The notes beneath the pieces are model-generated. The model did not search any database. It was not told the origin of the DNA and was given only the letters and a program-made list of their open reading frames with translations. DNA of 64,000 bases, taken from Lactobacillus kullabergensis (GTDB lineage Bacteria; Bacillota; Bacilli; Lactobacillales; Lactobacillaceae). The translations under genes and the position numbers were made by a program. Numbering within the stretch: the stretch's first letter is position 1; the number at the start of each line of letters is the position of its first letter. The DNA is taken from assembly GCF_000967195.1 (NCBI RefSeq), contig NZ_KQ033871.1:1576499-1640498 (forward strand), in the 5' to 3' direction. Positions 47,545-55,360 of this stretch are shown piece after piece.

Positions 47545-48615
47545 TTAATTCTGCGCTACTGTTATTTTTCCGGAAACTACTTGCTGCTTAGCCTTTTGTA
47601 CTGCAATCCATGCCTTTGGTGCCAGATTGCCTTTAGTAATTGAAACACCATTGCCTTTTAATGAATAAACCAGGTGCTTTCCTCCAGGGAACTTACCTTT
47701 GGCTGCATCATCAGCTAAAGATTTGGTTGCAACATTTAGTCCCTTCAATACAGAAGTTAAAGTAAAGTTAGCCTTTTTACCATCCTTTGTTTTGTAGTTT
47801 CCCAGGTTTTCCTGATCAACATCAACACCAATTACCCAAACCTTTTTATTTTCCGGCTTAGTTTGATTAAGTGCTTTAGCTTCTTGGAAAACTCCACTAC
47901 CGGCAGAACCGGCAGCTTGGAAGACTACATCACAGTTGTCAGCGTACATAGATTGTGCAATTGACTTAGCTTTATCATTTGAAGTAAAGTTTCCGATATA
48001 TTGCGTGCTGACACTGATCTTTTTATGTTGAGCTTTGGCAGCGTCTTTTACACCCTGTTTGAAACCTGCTTCAAAAGTATCAATGATTGCAGATTTTGCT
48101 CCGCCGATAAAACCAACTTTATTAGTTTTAGTTGAATAAGCTGCAGCTACACCACCCAAATATGATGATTCGTTACTCTTAAAAGTAACAGAAGCTACAT
48201 TTTTCTGACCAGTTATCACATCGTCAACAATTACAAAATTTTTCTTAGGATTCTTCTTGGCAGCAGCCTTAACTGAATCTTTTAGCATATAACCAATACC
48301 GAATATTGTTTGGTAGCCAGACTTGGCAGCCTGATTAAAATTAGGCGTATAGTCAGTAGCACTGCTAGATTGAAAATACTGGTAGCCTTTGCCTTGTTTA
48401 AAGTTATGTTCTTTACCATAATCTTTAAAACCGGCCCAAGCAGCCTGATTGAAGGACTGATCGTTAATACCGTTGCTATCCGTAATTAACGCAATACTGT
48501 CCTTCTTGTTTTGACTGCTTGTTCCCTGCTTTTTTCCCGAGCAAGCATTCAAAAACAAAGTAAATGAAGCCATTAAGATTCCTAATGACAAAAATTTCGT
48601 AAATTTCTTACCCAT
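47545..48615 (-). CDS. BMP-family nucleoside-binding lipoprotein 1
   Basis: 356 aa. A lipoprotein signal with lipobox LNAC (Cys ~25) is followed by a Ser/Lys linker and a type-1 periplasmic-binding fold of the BMP family: 'IALITDSNGINDQSFNQAAWAGF', 'QTIFGIGYMLKDSV', 'FIGGAKSAIIDTFEAGF', 'DVVFQAAGSAGSGVFQEA', 'VIGVDVDQ'. It captures nucleosides at the cell surface for the ABC transporter downstream. GGAGGG precedes the ATG. About 65-70% identical by eye to the neighbour at 48736, so the pair arose by tandem duplication. It has its own 120-bp leader with a TATAAT, so it may also be transcribed separately. Confidence 0.95.
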   Translation of the reverse strand: MGKKFTKFLSLGILMASFTLFLNACSGKKQGTSSQNKKDSIALITDSNGINDQSFNQAAWAGFKDYGKEHNFKQGKGYQYFQSSSATDYTPNFNQAAKSGYQTIFGIGYMLKDSVKAAAKKNPKKNFVIVDDVITGQKNVASVTFKSNESSYLGGVAAAYSTKTNKVGFIGGAKSAIIDTFEAGFKQGVKDAAKAQHKKISVSTQYIGNFTSNDKAKSIAQSMYADNCDVVFQAAGSAGSGVFQEAKALNQTKPENKKVWVIGVDVDQENLGNYKTKDGKKANFTLTSVLKGLNVATKSLADDAAKGKFPGGKHLVYSLKGNGVSITKGNLAPKAWIAVQKAKQQVVSGKITVAQN

Positions 48616-48735
48616 TTATATTACCCTCCACAAAATACGAACTTTTCATAACTAATATTATAATAAAATACGTATTAATTCAAGATAATTATTTTTTTGG
48701 TAAGATTTAGATAAAGAAATCGGATTATCAACGAA

Positions 48736-49827
48736 CTATTTACTTGGGTGAATTGGCACTTTAATATTGCCCTTAATTATTTCATTACGTGCCTGACGTG
48801 AATATTGCCAAGCTTTAGCACTTATTTGTCCGCGTTTGATTGAGACACCATTGGTTTTTAGGCCATAAACCAATTGCTGGCCACCTGGGAATTTACCTTC
48901 ATAAGCACGGTTAGAAATATCTCGGGTAGCAACATTGACACCAGTAATCACAGAAGTCAAAACGAAGTTATCTTTTTTACCATCTTTAGTTTTATAGTTG
49001 CCTAAATGTGATTGATCAGAGTCAACACCAATAGCCCAGACTTTTTTAGCACCTGTTCTAGTTTGATTAATAGATTTAGCTTCTTGGAACAGACCATTGC
49101 CTGCTAAACCAGAAGCATGAAAGATAATATCAGCTTTTTTAGCGTACATTGACTGAGCAATGGCTTTTTCTTTGTCTGCACTCTTAAAATCACCCACATA
49201 CTGATTTAGCAGTGTAATTTTTTTATGCAGCTTTTTGGCTTGATCATTAACACCTTTAGTAAAACCAGCATCAAACAAGTCAATAATATTGCCATGAGCA
49301 CCACCAATGAAACCAATGACGTTGGTCTTTGTTTCAGTTGCTGCTACAACACCCGCTAAGTAAGAAGCTTGCTCACTCTTAAAATTGGCGGAGGCCACAT
49401 TCTTCTGCCCCTTAATTACTTCGTCAACAATAACGTAGTTCTTTTTAGGATTCTTTTTAGCAGCTGCTTTGACAGCGTCTTTTAAGCTATAGCCAATACC
49501 AAAAATTGTCTGATAGCCAGCTTTGCTTGCTTGATCAAAATTGGGTTCAAAATCTGCAGCACTGCCAGATTGAAAATACTGGTAGCCATTACGTCCACGA
49601 CTAAGACTGTGATCTTTGCCGTATTCTTTAAATCCTTGCCATGCAGACTGATTGAAAGAATTATCATTGACCCCAGCAGTATCAGTAATTAGCGCAATGG
49701 AGTGCTTGGCACTGCTGCTCGAATTACTACTACCTCCCTGCTTTTTACCTGAGCATGCTGTAAGCGCTAATCCTGCAGCGACTACCACCGCACTAATGGA
49801 AAAGAATTTTCTAAATTTTGACTTCAT
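48736..49827 (-). CDS. BMP-family nucleoside-binding lipoprotein 2
   Basis: 363 aa. Lipobox LTAC (Cys ~25), then the BMP-family fold with 'IALITDTAGVNDNSFNQSAWQGF', 'QTIFGIGYSLKDAV', 'FIGGAHGNIIDLFDAGF', 'DIIFHASGLAGNGLFQEA' and 'AIGVDSDQ'. Ligand-contact positions differ from paralogue 1 (QAAGS against HASGL), suggesting different nucleoside preference. AGGAGGT precedes the ATG. First gene of the nucleoside uptake cluster; its leader lies in the 294-bp divergent gap to ogt. Confidence 0.95.
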   Translation of the reverse strand: MKSKFRKFFSISAVVVAAGLALTACSGKKQGGSSNSSSSAKHSIALITDTAGVNDNSFNQSAWQGFKEYGKDHSLSRGRNGYQYFQSGSAADFEPNFDQASKAGYQTIFGIGYSLKDAVKAAAKKNPKKNYVIVDEVIKGQKNVASANFKSEQASYLAGVVAATETKTNVIGFIGGAHGNIIDLFDAGFTKGVNDQAKKLHKKITLLNQYVGDFKSADKEKAIAQSMYAKKADIIFHASGLAGNGLFQEAKSINQTRTGAKKVWAIGVDSDQSHLGNYKTKDGKKDNFVLTSVITGVNVATRDISNRAYEGKFPGGQQLVYGLKTNGVSIKRGQISAKAWQYSRQARNEIIKGNIKVPIHPSK

Positions 49828-50121
49828 CTTGTGACCTCCTATTTTTTACATTAATTAACATACCACATCTGGTACCATTGTCAAAAAATCACTACAAGAT
49901 AAAGTGTTGATCTGATAGCATTTCTATTTTTTCATGAAAACGAAACTAAGCTTTATTCATAATGTTTTGTATACAACAATGAAAAAAGTTAAAATTTTCG
50001 TATAGAACTGGTTAAGCTTCTAAATCTTGAGTAAGCTTTAGTGCTAAAAATTGAAATCACCTATTGTTCAGGAATTAACGTATAATACAGTAAAAAATTT
50101 ATTTATTACAGAAGAAATAAA
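49828..50121. other. Divergent promoter region between the BMP operon and ogt
   Basis: No ORF seen. TATAAT at 50091-50096 is a likely -10 for ogt, with no clear -35. A small palindrome TTGTATACAA lies near 49968-49977 and could be an operator. I looked for PurBox or purine-riboswitch sequence and saw none. Confidence 0.45.
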
Positions 50122-50652
50122 ATGAAGCTATATAAAGAATTTTTCGAATCAGAATTAGGAACATTAACGCTTTTAAGTAACGAAAATAATTTATTAGGAT
50201 TATGGTTTAACGGTCAAAAATATTTTGGTGCCGGCTATGATTTGAATGTTGCCGAAGTTTTTGCAACTAGACCTATTAAACAAACTCTAAAATGGCTAAC
50301 GAACTATTTTGCTGGCCAAACTCCGGATCCATTTGCTGTACCAATTAAACCCAATGGGTCTACTTTTAGTCAAAAAGTGCTTAAAGAACTACAAAAAGTA
50401 CCTTATGGTGAACTAGTCACTTATAAAGAATTATCTAATCGCGTACAAAAAGCACAAAATAAGATAAATTTGGCGCGCGCTGTTGGCTATGCAGTCAAAC
50501 ATAATCCAATTAGTTTAATTATTCCCTGTCACCGTGTAATTGGCAGTGATGGATCTTTAACTGGTTATGCCGGTGGTCTTGAACGCAAGAGGGCACTGTT
50601 AAAAATGGAAAATTCCCAAATCAAATTTTCCAGTCAGTTAGACTTGCTGTGA
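50122..50652 (+). CDS. ogt: Methylated-DNA--protein-cysteine methyltransferase
   Basis: 176 aa. The C-terminal domain has 'VPYGELVTYKELSNRV' and the active-site 'IIPCHRVIGSDGSLTGYAGGLERKRALL', with the acceptor Cys in PCHR (~135). The N-terminal ~80 residues are the RNase-H-like domain. It removes O6-alkyl groups from guanine in a suicide reaction. The ATG at 50122 follows AGAAG. Monocistronic and divergent from the BMP operon. Confidence 0.95.
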   Translation: MKLYKEFFESELGTLTLLSNENNLLGLWFNGQKYFGAGYDLNVAEVFATRPIKQTLKWLTNYFAGQTPDPFAVPIKPNGSTFSQKVLKELQKVPYGELVTYKELSNRVQKAQNKINLARAVGYAVKHNPISLIIPCHRVIGSDGSLTGYAGGLERKRALLKMENSQIKFSSQLDLL

Positions 50653-50712
50653 TTTTTAATGTTCGTGTTTTTAAAAAGAGCAAAATAAAAGCCACATAAG
50701 GCTATATGCAGC

Positions 50713-51366
50713 TTAAACATTCCATTCAGTCATAAATTCTTTCACATAATCACGCATAAATTCCGTTCTTTTTTGCGCTTCTTTTTTACCTCCAGCAGTA
50801 TTCATTAAATCAGCCAAATGAAACAATTTTTCATAAAAATGGTTAATTGTTGTTTCTGTATGTTCACGATATTGATCATGACTTACAAGCTTCTGTGGTT
50901 TGATTCTGGGGTCATATATCACATTGCCATGAGCACCGCCATATGTAAACGCACGAGCGATGCCAATTGCACCCAAACTTTCAATGCGATCAGCATCTTG
51001 TACATATTCTCCTGATACTGGCAATTGATAATGATGCTCTATATTAGCGGAAAAAGACATATGTTGCATAGTGAATAAAATATCTTTGACTTCTAGGGAA
51101 GTAAAACCCACTTTAGGAAGCAGTTCTTTAATGTTGGCAAGAACTTGATCAGGGTCAGCACAGATTTTTTCATCAATAGTATCGTGTAAATATCCCGCAG
51201 TTTGAATAATAGCAACCATGCGGCTATCTTCATGTGCATCAGGATTATCCTGTAAATACATTTTGCTGGCCAGATGAGCTACTCGTTGTCCATGATAAAA
51301 ATCATGCCCTGTTTTTTCATTTTTCAACTGCTCTTTAACAAAATCAGTTACTTTAGTTAAATCCAA
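50713..51366 (-). CDS. HD-domain phosphohydrolase
   Basis: 217 aa. A metal-dependent HD domain: 'TGHDFYHGQRVAHLA' (~20-33, first His), 'TAGYLHDTIDEKI' (HD pair ~62), 'DILFTMQHMSFS' and 'VQDADRIESLGAIGIARAFTYGG' (Asp ligand). This matches the YedJ/YpgQ group of HD proteins, of which some are nucleotide pyrophosphatases; the substrate is unknown. The start is TTG at 51366 after AAGGAAA. Stands alone, convergent with ogt. Confidence 0.88.
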   Translation of the reverse strand: MDLTKVTDFVKEQLKNEKTGHDFYHGQRVAHLASKMYLQDNPDAHEDSRMVAIIQTAGYLHDTIDEKICADPDQVLANIKELLPKVGFTSLEVKDILFTMQHMSFSANIEHHYQLPVSGEYVQDADRIESLGAIGIARAFTYGGAHGNVIYDPRIKPQKLVSHDQYREHTETTINHFYEKLFHLADLMNTAGGKKEAQKRTEFMRDYVKEFMTEWNV

Positions 51367-51668
51367 GTTAATTTCCTTTCTAATTTGTAAAATACTTTTT
51401 CATAAAATAAGCAGTTCCAATAATGGCTTGGCTTTTACTTAGGCAATTTAAAGTCCCTTAGGCACCAAAATGCTCAGTTATTTTAATTTTTATGAGTACG
51501 ACAACAGCTATTACTAGCTTTATTACCCTTTATATTATAAAAAAAGAGACTATTAACTTTAGTAATTTATACTACTAGTTTAATAGTCTATCTCTTTTTT
51601 TTAATTTGACCAAATTTATTTCATAACGAGCTAACAATACTGTTAAATTAATTCTCTTTTAACTCGTA
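51367..51668. other. Intergenic region with a large terminator hairpin
   Basis: Contains the imperfect hairpin at ~51538-51601 (AAAAAGAGA-CTATTAA ... TTAATAG-TCTATCTCTTTTT), which probably ends the secreted-protein transcript from 52502. The rest is AT-rich, with no ORF supported. Confidence 0.6.
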
Positions 51669-52502
51669 TTAAATATTTAGTTTTTTATGAGCAGGCTTGA
51701 ATTTATGGCTCTTAGTAATTGTTCCGATGTGATCATAAGTCACTGTTGCTTGTTTAAATTGACTTAAATCTTTGGTTTTAATATAACTAACAATCAATTC
51801 ACCATTTGCGACATAGTTATAAAGGGGGTAATAGTTTTCATAAGTATTTGTGTCATCAACTCTGAATTTAATCGGTGTACGCCCAATCCAAAAGCCTTTG
51901 TGTTTACCTTTAGTTTGACCATCTTGCTTCAAGGAAACAGTAAATGTGGCATCTTCCTTATTACTATAAATAATATTTTCTTTAGTTAATGTTTTACCAT
52001 ATTGATGATCAGTTTCACTATAACCATTATAAGCATTGGCTAAAGACCCATTGTAATCGTGAACTACGGCATGTCCTTTTTTAAGTTGGTATCCGTAAGG
52101 CACCTGACAATATGCTGCTGGAATTATATATTTCGTTTTGCCATCTTTTTCTTTAATATTGCTAATGAAATAACGAGTACCATTAATTGTTCCAGCACCT
52201 ATAAAAATATCCCAATCATCAACTCCAGGATCGGATCTAGTTTCCAATAGTTTATTTGACGTTAAATGCCGATATGCTTGGACATTATCACCCGGGACAA
52301 AGCTGGCGTACCATTTCCTCTTTTTAATGTAATGAGCACCAGGCTTTTTAGAAAGCTTCTGCAACTTGTTATAATCCTTTGTCGTGGCAACTGGCAGAGA
52401 TTTTGCCAAAATAGGCTGAGCGCTTACACCTAATGAAGCAGAACCGATAGTTAACATCGCTCCTGCAATTAACATTTTCTTAAATAATTTAATTTTCTTC
52501 AT
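51669..52502 (-). CDS. Secreted protein of unknown function
   Basis: 277 aa with a Sec signal peptide (MKKIKLFKKMLIAGAMLTIG, cleavage near ILAKS, residue ~33). The mature part is Lys/Tyr/Asn-rich with no SLAP, LPXTG, GW or LysM motif recognised. It opens with 'KLQKLSKKPGAHYIKKRKWYASF'-type basic sequence and continues beta-rich ('GTRYFISNIKEKDGKTKYIIP', 'NGELIVSYIKTKD'). An Asn/Tyr-rich 'NGSLANAYNGYSETDHQYG' lies near the centre. AAGGAAG precedes the ATG. It stands alone between the HD gene and tRNA-Thr. It could be a released or wall-bound binding protein; no function can be given. Confidence 0.7.
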   Translation of the reverse strand: MKKIKLFKKMLIAGAMLTIGSASLGVSAQPILAKSLPVATTKDYNKLQKLSKKPGAHYIKKRKWYASFVPGDNVQAYRHLTSNKLLETRSDPGVDDWDIFIGAGTINGTRYFISNIKEKDGKTKYIIPAAYCQVPYGYQLKKGHAVVHDYNGSLANAYNGYSETDHQYGKTLTKENIIYSNKEDATFTVSLKQDGQTKGKHKGFWIGRTPIKFRVDDTNTYENYYPLYNYVANGELIVSYIKTKDLSQFKQATVTYDHIGTITKSHKFKPAHKKLNI

Positions 52503-52766
52503 AGCAAATAAACTTCCTTACTTTAATATACATGTCAATAATTTTTCCTATTATAAATTTCACGTCTTATACTATTAGTTATATAATTAGCGCGTAATTT
52601 AGGCAACATAAAATTATAAGATTATTGATTTATTTCAACTTATTTAAGACAAAGTTTTATACATAAAGTGGTTTATAAATGTTATCATAACAGCTTTAAA
52701 AGCTGCTTTATGTTTTTGCATCACATACGAATAGAAACATAGCCATAATTATTTGCCAAAAAAATA

Positions 52767-52839
52767 AGCCACTTCCCAGATTTGAACTGAGGACCTCCTC
52801 CTTACCACGGCGGTGCTCTACCTTCTGAGCTAAAGTGGC
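52767..52839 (-). tRNA. tRNA-Thr (anticodon GGT), with stem mismatches
   Basis: 73 nt. Acceptor GCCACTT / AAGTGGC perfect, D arm GCTC-AGAAGGTA-GAGC, anticodon arm CCGCC-GTGGTAA-GGAGG, variable AGGTC, T arm CTCAG-TTCAAAT-CTGGG. The anticodon stem has a G-A mismatch at 29-41 and position 32 is G instead of a pyrimidine. CCA is not encoded. It decodes ACC/ACT. Confidence 0.82.
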
Positions 52840-52902
52840 AAATCAACAATAATAAAAAAGCATCCATCTCTTATAGAGCGAATACTTCAAATAATACTAT
52901 AT

Positions 52903-53241
52903 CTATTCGTTGTCTGCAATAAATCTCACAGCGGTACCGTAAGCAACCACTGACTGCATGTCGCCACTGATTGAACTAGAGTCAAAACGCATCATTACAA
53001 TTGCGTCTGCTCCCTTATCCTCTGCAGCTTGACGCAGTCTTTCTAAAGCTTGACTGCGTGAATCTTCAAGCATTTTGGTATAACTATGAATTTCACCACC
53101 AACTACAGATTTTAATCCTGCACCAAAATTTTTAACAAAATTTTTGGACTGAGTCGTTAAACCAAACACTTCACCAATAATTTCATATTTTCTACCAGGT
53201 ATATTTTCGGTAGTAGTTACTAACATTTCTCTGTCAGCCAT
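52903..53241 (-). CDS. UPF0145 (YbjQ-like) heavy-metal-binding domain protein
   Basis: 112 aa. Typical UPF0145 features: '[22 protein letters not shown]' at the N-terminus, '[20 protein letters not shown]' and '[16 protein letters not shown]...VVAYGTAV' at the C-terminus. Family members form small pentamer-like assemblies; function is unestablished. The ATG at 53241 follows AGGAG by 9 nt. A longer in-frame start at 53289 lacks a site and is rejected. Immediately upstream of tRNA-Thr on the same strand. Confidence 0.9.
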   Translation of the reverse strand: MADREMLVTTTENIPGRKYEIIGEVFGLTTQSKNFVKNFGAGLKSVVGGEIHSYTKMLEDSRSQALERLRQAAEDKGADAIVMMRFDSSSISGDMQSVVAYGTAVRFIADNE

Positions 53242-53316
53242 TTTTTTTACTCTCCTATCTGAATATTCAGATAAATATTTTACTAACATAATAGTATGAA
53301 ATCACCGCATTTTTTG

Positions 53317-53712
53317 TCAAATCAGAGTTACTATTTTAGCAGCAATTTCAGGAGGCATTAAATTAATCTTTGGCAGCTCTTTAACGGCCACCCATTCTGG
53401 TTGATAAACATTATTGCTGCTCGACCGCTCTCTTTCTTCACCACTGATTTTAGGAGCAACAATATATGGAATTTTAGCATAATAGAATTCCTCATACTCT
53501 TTTTCTTCATATTTAAAAAAATGCATCAGATCAGTTGGTTTTAAGTGAATACTTAACTCTTCATTTATTTCCCTGATTGCAGTATCTATTGGGGTTTCAT
53601 TCTTCTCTGCACCACCACCAGGTATTACCCAGTAGTTACGACCATTTTTAAATCTGTGGATTAATAAAACAGCCTTATTTTCTTTATTATAAAGTATTAC
53701 GCGTGCACGCAT
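53317..53712 (-). CDS. NUDIX hydrolase
   Basis: 131 aa. The Nudix box reads 'GGAEKNETPIDTAIREINEEL' as G-x5-E-x7-REx2EE (~33-53), complete. 'WVIPGGG' precedes it. Such enzymes hydrolyse nucleoside diphosphates linked to another group, e.g. oxidised nucleotides or ADP-sugars; the substrate cannot be predicted. GAGGAGG precedes the ATG. Small single gene between tyrS and UPF0145. Confidence 0.92.
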   Translation of the reverse strand: MRARVILYNKENKAVLLIHRFKNGRNYWVIPGGGAEKNETPIDTAIREINEELSIHLKPTDLMHFFKYEEKEYEEFYYAKIPYIVAPKISGEERERSSSNNVYQPEWVAVKELPKINLMPPEIAAKIVTLI

Positions 53713-53784
53713 TTTTATCCTCCTCTTTAAATTCAGAACAGAAATTAAAGTGCTTTTTATTATACACTTTATAATTCACAACTA

Positions 53785-53823
53785 AAAACAGTCTATTGCC
53801 ATCTTTGCAACAGACTGTTTTAG
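53785..53823 (-). terminator. Terminator of tyrS
   Basis: Stem AAAACAGTCTATTGC / GCAACAGACTGTTTT with one mismatch and loop CATCTTT, two bases past the tyrS stop; T-tract on the minus strand. Confidence 0.85.
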
Positions 53824-53824
53824 A

Positions 53825-55090
53825 CTAATCTTTAATTGTAACTAAAGTATATTTTCTTTTACCTTTACGAATAATGACATATTTGCCGTCAAAAGCCTTA
53901 GAAGGTTCAACTTCAAAGTCGACTGACTGCTGGCGGTCACCATTCACATAAATTGCTCCGTTGGTAACATCTTCTCGAGCCTGGCGCTTAGAAGGTTCGA
54001 TTTTGGTGTCAACCAAGAAGTCTACAATATTTTTGTTCTGAGATGTTGATTCGGCTGCAGGTGCACTCTTTAAGCCCTGCTTAATCTGCTTAACTGACAG
54101 ATTTTTAATATCTCCGGAAAACAAAGCATCTGTAATCATTTCTGCTTCTTTTAAGCCTGCTTCTCCGTGAACGAATTTTGTTACTTCTCTAGCTAATGTT
54201 TTTTGCGCTGTCCGCTTCCACGGTTCAGCTTTTACTTGCTCCGCCAGATCATCAATTTCTTCATGACTAAGGAAAGTAAAGTACTTCAAGTACTTAACAA
54301 CGTCACGATCATCCTGATTGATCCAGAATTGGTAAAATTCATAAGGACTGGTCTTTTCTGGGTCAAGCCAAACCGCTCCACCAGCAGATTTACCAAACTT
54401 GGTACCGTCAGCTTTCAACATTAATGGGATCGTTAAGCCAAATGCCTGTCTGTCTGAACCCATCAACTTGTGAATTAGGTCAATTCCTGCTGTAATATTG
54501 CCCCATTGGTCACTACCACCAATTTGCATTTGAACACCATAATTTTTATTTAACTGGTAGAAATCAATGGCCTGTAAAATCTGGTAAGAAAACTCGGTAA
54601 ATGAAATACCATTTTCCAAGCGGCTGGCAACTACGTCTTTATTGATCATATTATTAACTTGGAAGTGCTTGCCGTATTCACGCAAGAATTCAATTAAACT
54701 TAATTTATCAAGCCACTCTGCGTTGTTAACAATTTGAAAGTTATCAGTGCCAAACAATTTTTCCATTTGCTTAGTCAGAGCAAGTTCATTTTCGTGTAAT
54801 TTTTCTGCACTAAGGAGCACTCTCTCTGACTTACGTCCAGAGGGGTCACCAATTGTTCCTGTGCCGCCACCTATAACGATCACAGGGTGATATCCAGCCA
54901 GCTGAAACCTTTTTAAAATCATGAAGGGAATAAGATGACCGATATGCAGTGAATCACCAGTGGGATCAGTGCCGCAATAAAGGGCTAAGTCATCGTGGTC
55001 TTGTAAATATTTGGTCAGTCCTGCTTCATCAGTCTGCTGGTTAATCGCTCCACGCCATTTTAAGTCTGCTAAAATATCAAAGTTTGCCAT
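53825..55090 (-). CDS. tyrS: Tyrosyl-tRNA synthetase
   Basis: 421 aa. Class-I HIGH motif 'DPTGDSLHIGHLIPFM' (~41-56), Tyr-binding 'QIGGSDQWGNI' (~195) and KMSKS variant 'KFGKSAGGAVWLD' (~230). The C-terminal S4-like domain starts near 355 ('SKRQAREDVTNGAIYVNGDR'). It charges tRNA-Tyr. GGAGG precedes the ATG. Expression is controlled by a T-box leader with a Tyr UAC specifier. Confidence 0.97.
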   Translation of the reverse strand: MANFDILADLKWRGAINQQTDEAGLTKYLQDHDDLALYCGTDPTGDSLHIGHLIPFMILKRFQLAGYHPVIVIGGGTGTIGDPSGRKSERVLLSAEKLHENELALTKQMEKLFGTDNFQIVNNAEWLDKLSLIEFLREYGKHFQVNNMINKDVVASRLENGISFTEFSYQILQAIDFYQLNKNYGVQMQIGGSDQWGNITAGIDLIHKLMGSDRQAFGLTIPLMLKADGTKFGKSAGGAVWLDPEKTSPYEFYQFWINQDDRDVVKYLKYFTFLSHEEIDDLAEQVKAEPWKRTAQKTLAREVTKFVHGEAGLKEAEMITDALFSGDIKNLSVKQIKQGLKSAPAAESTSQNKNIVDFLVDTKIEPSKRQAREDVTNGAIYVNGDRQQSVDFEVEPSKAFDGKYVIIRKGKRKYTLVTIKD

Positions 55091-55105
55091 CTTTTTTCCT
55101 CCAAT

Positions 55106-55310
55106 AAAAAATCCCTAGATTCTTAAACGAATCTAGGGACGACTAAATACTTTTTCAGCCGTGGTACCACCCACGTTCGCACTTCAATGACAAGTGCCTT
55201 AATTATGGTCTTTATGGGAACCACCCAACTTGTATTTCGCTACGCTTGACCTGTCTAGCTCACACTAACCGCTAGTTCTCTGAACGCTGAATCAAGCTGC
55301 TACTTAAATT
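55106..55310 (-). promoter_or_regulatory. Tyrosine T-box leader of tyrS
   Basis: The minus strand carries the T-box core AACGTGGGTGGTACCACGG (conserved GGTGGNACCACG). The terminator stem is TCCCTAGATTC (55112-55122) with GAATCTAGGGA (55129-55139), then T6. In the specifier region, TAC (Tyr; 55232-55234) sits in GCGAAATACAAG. Uncharged tRNA-Tyr should pair with the leader and prevent termination. Confidence 0.93.
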
Positions 55311-55360
55311 TGTTATAAATGATAATACTCATTTTTTCTTAATAAGTCAATATAATTTTA

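Noticed and set aside
48723..48737. PurBox-like sequence ATCAACGAACTAT before the BMP lipoprotein gene
   Set aside because: Two mismatches from the PurR consensus, lies at the end of a coding region and has no paired site.
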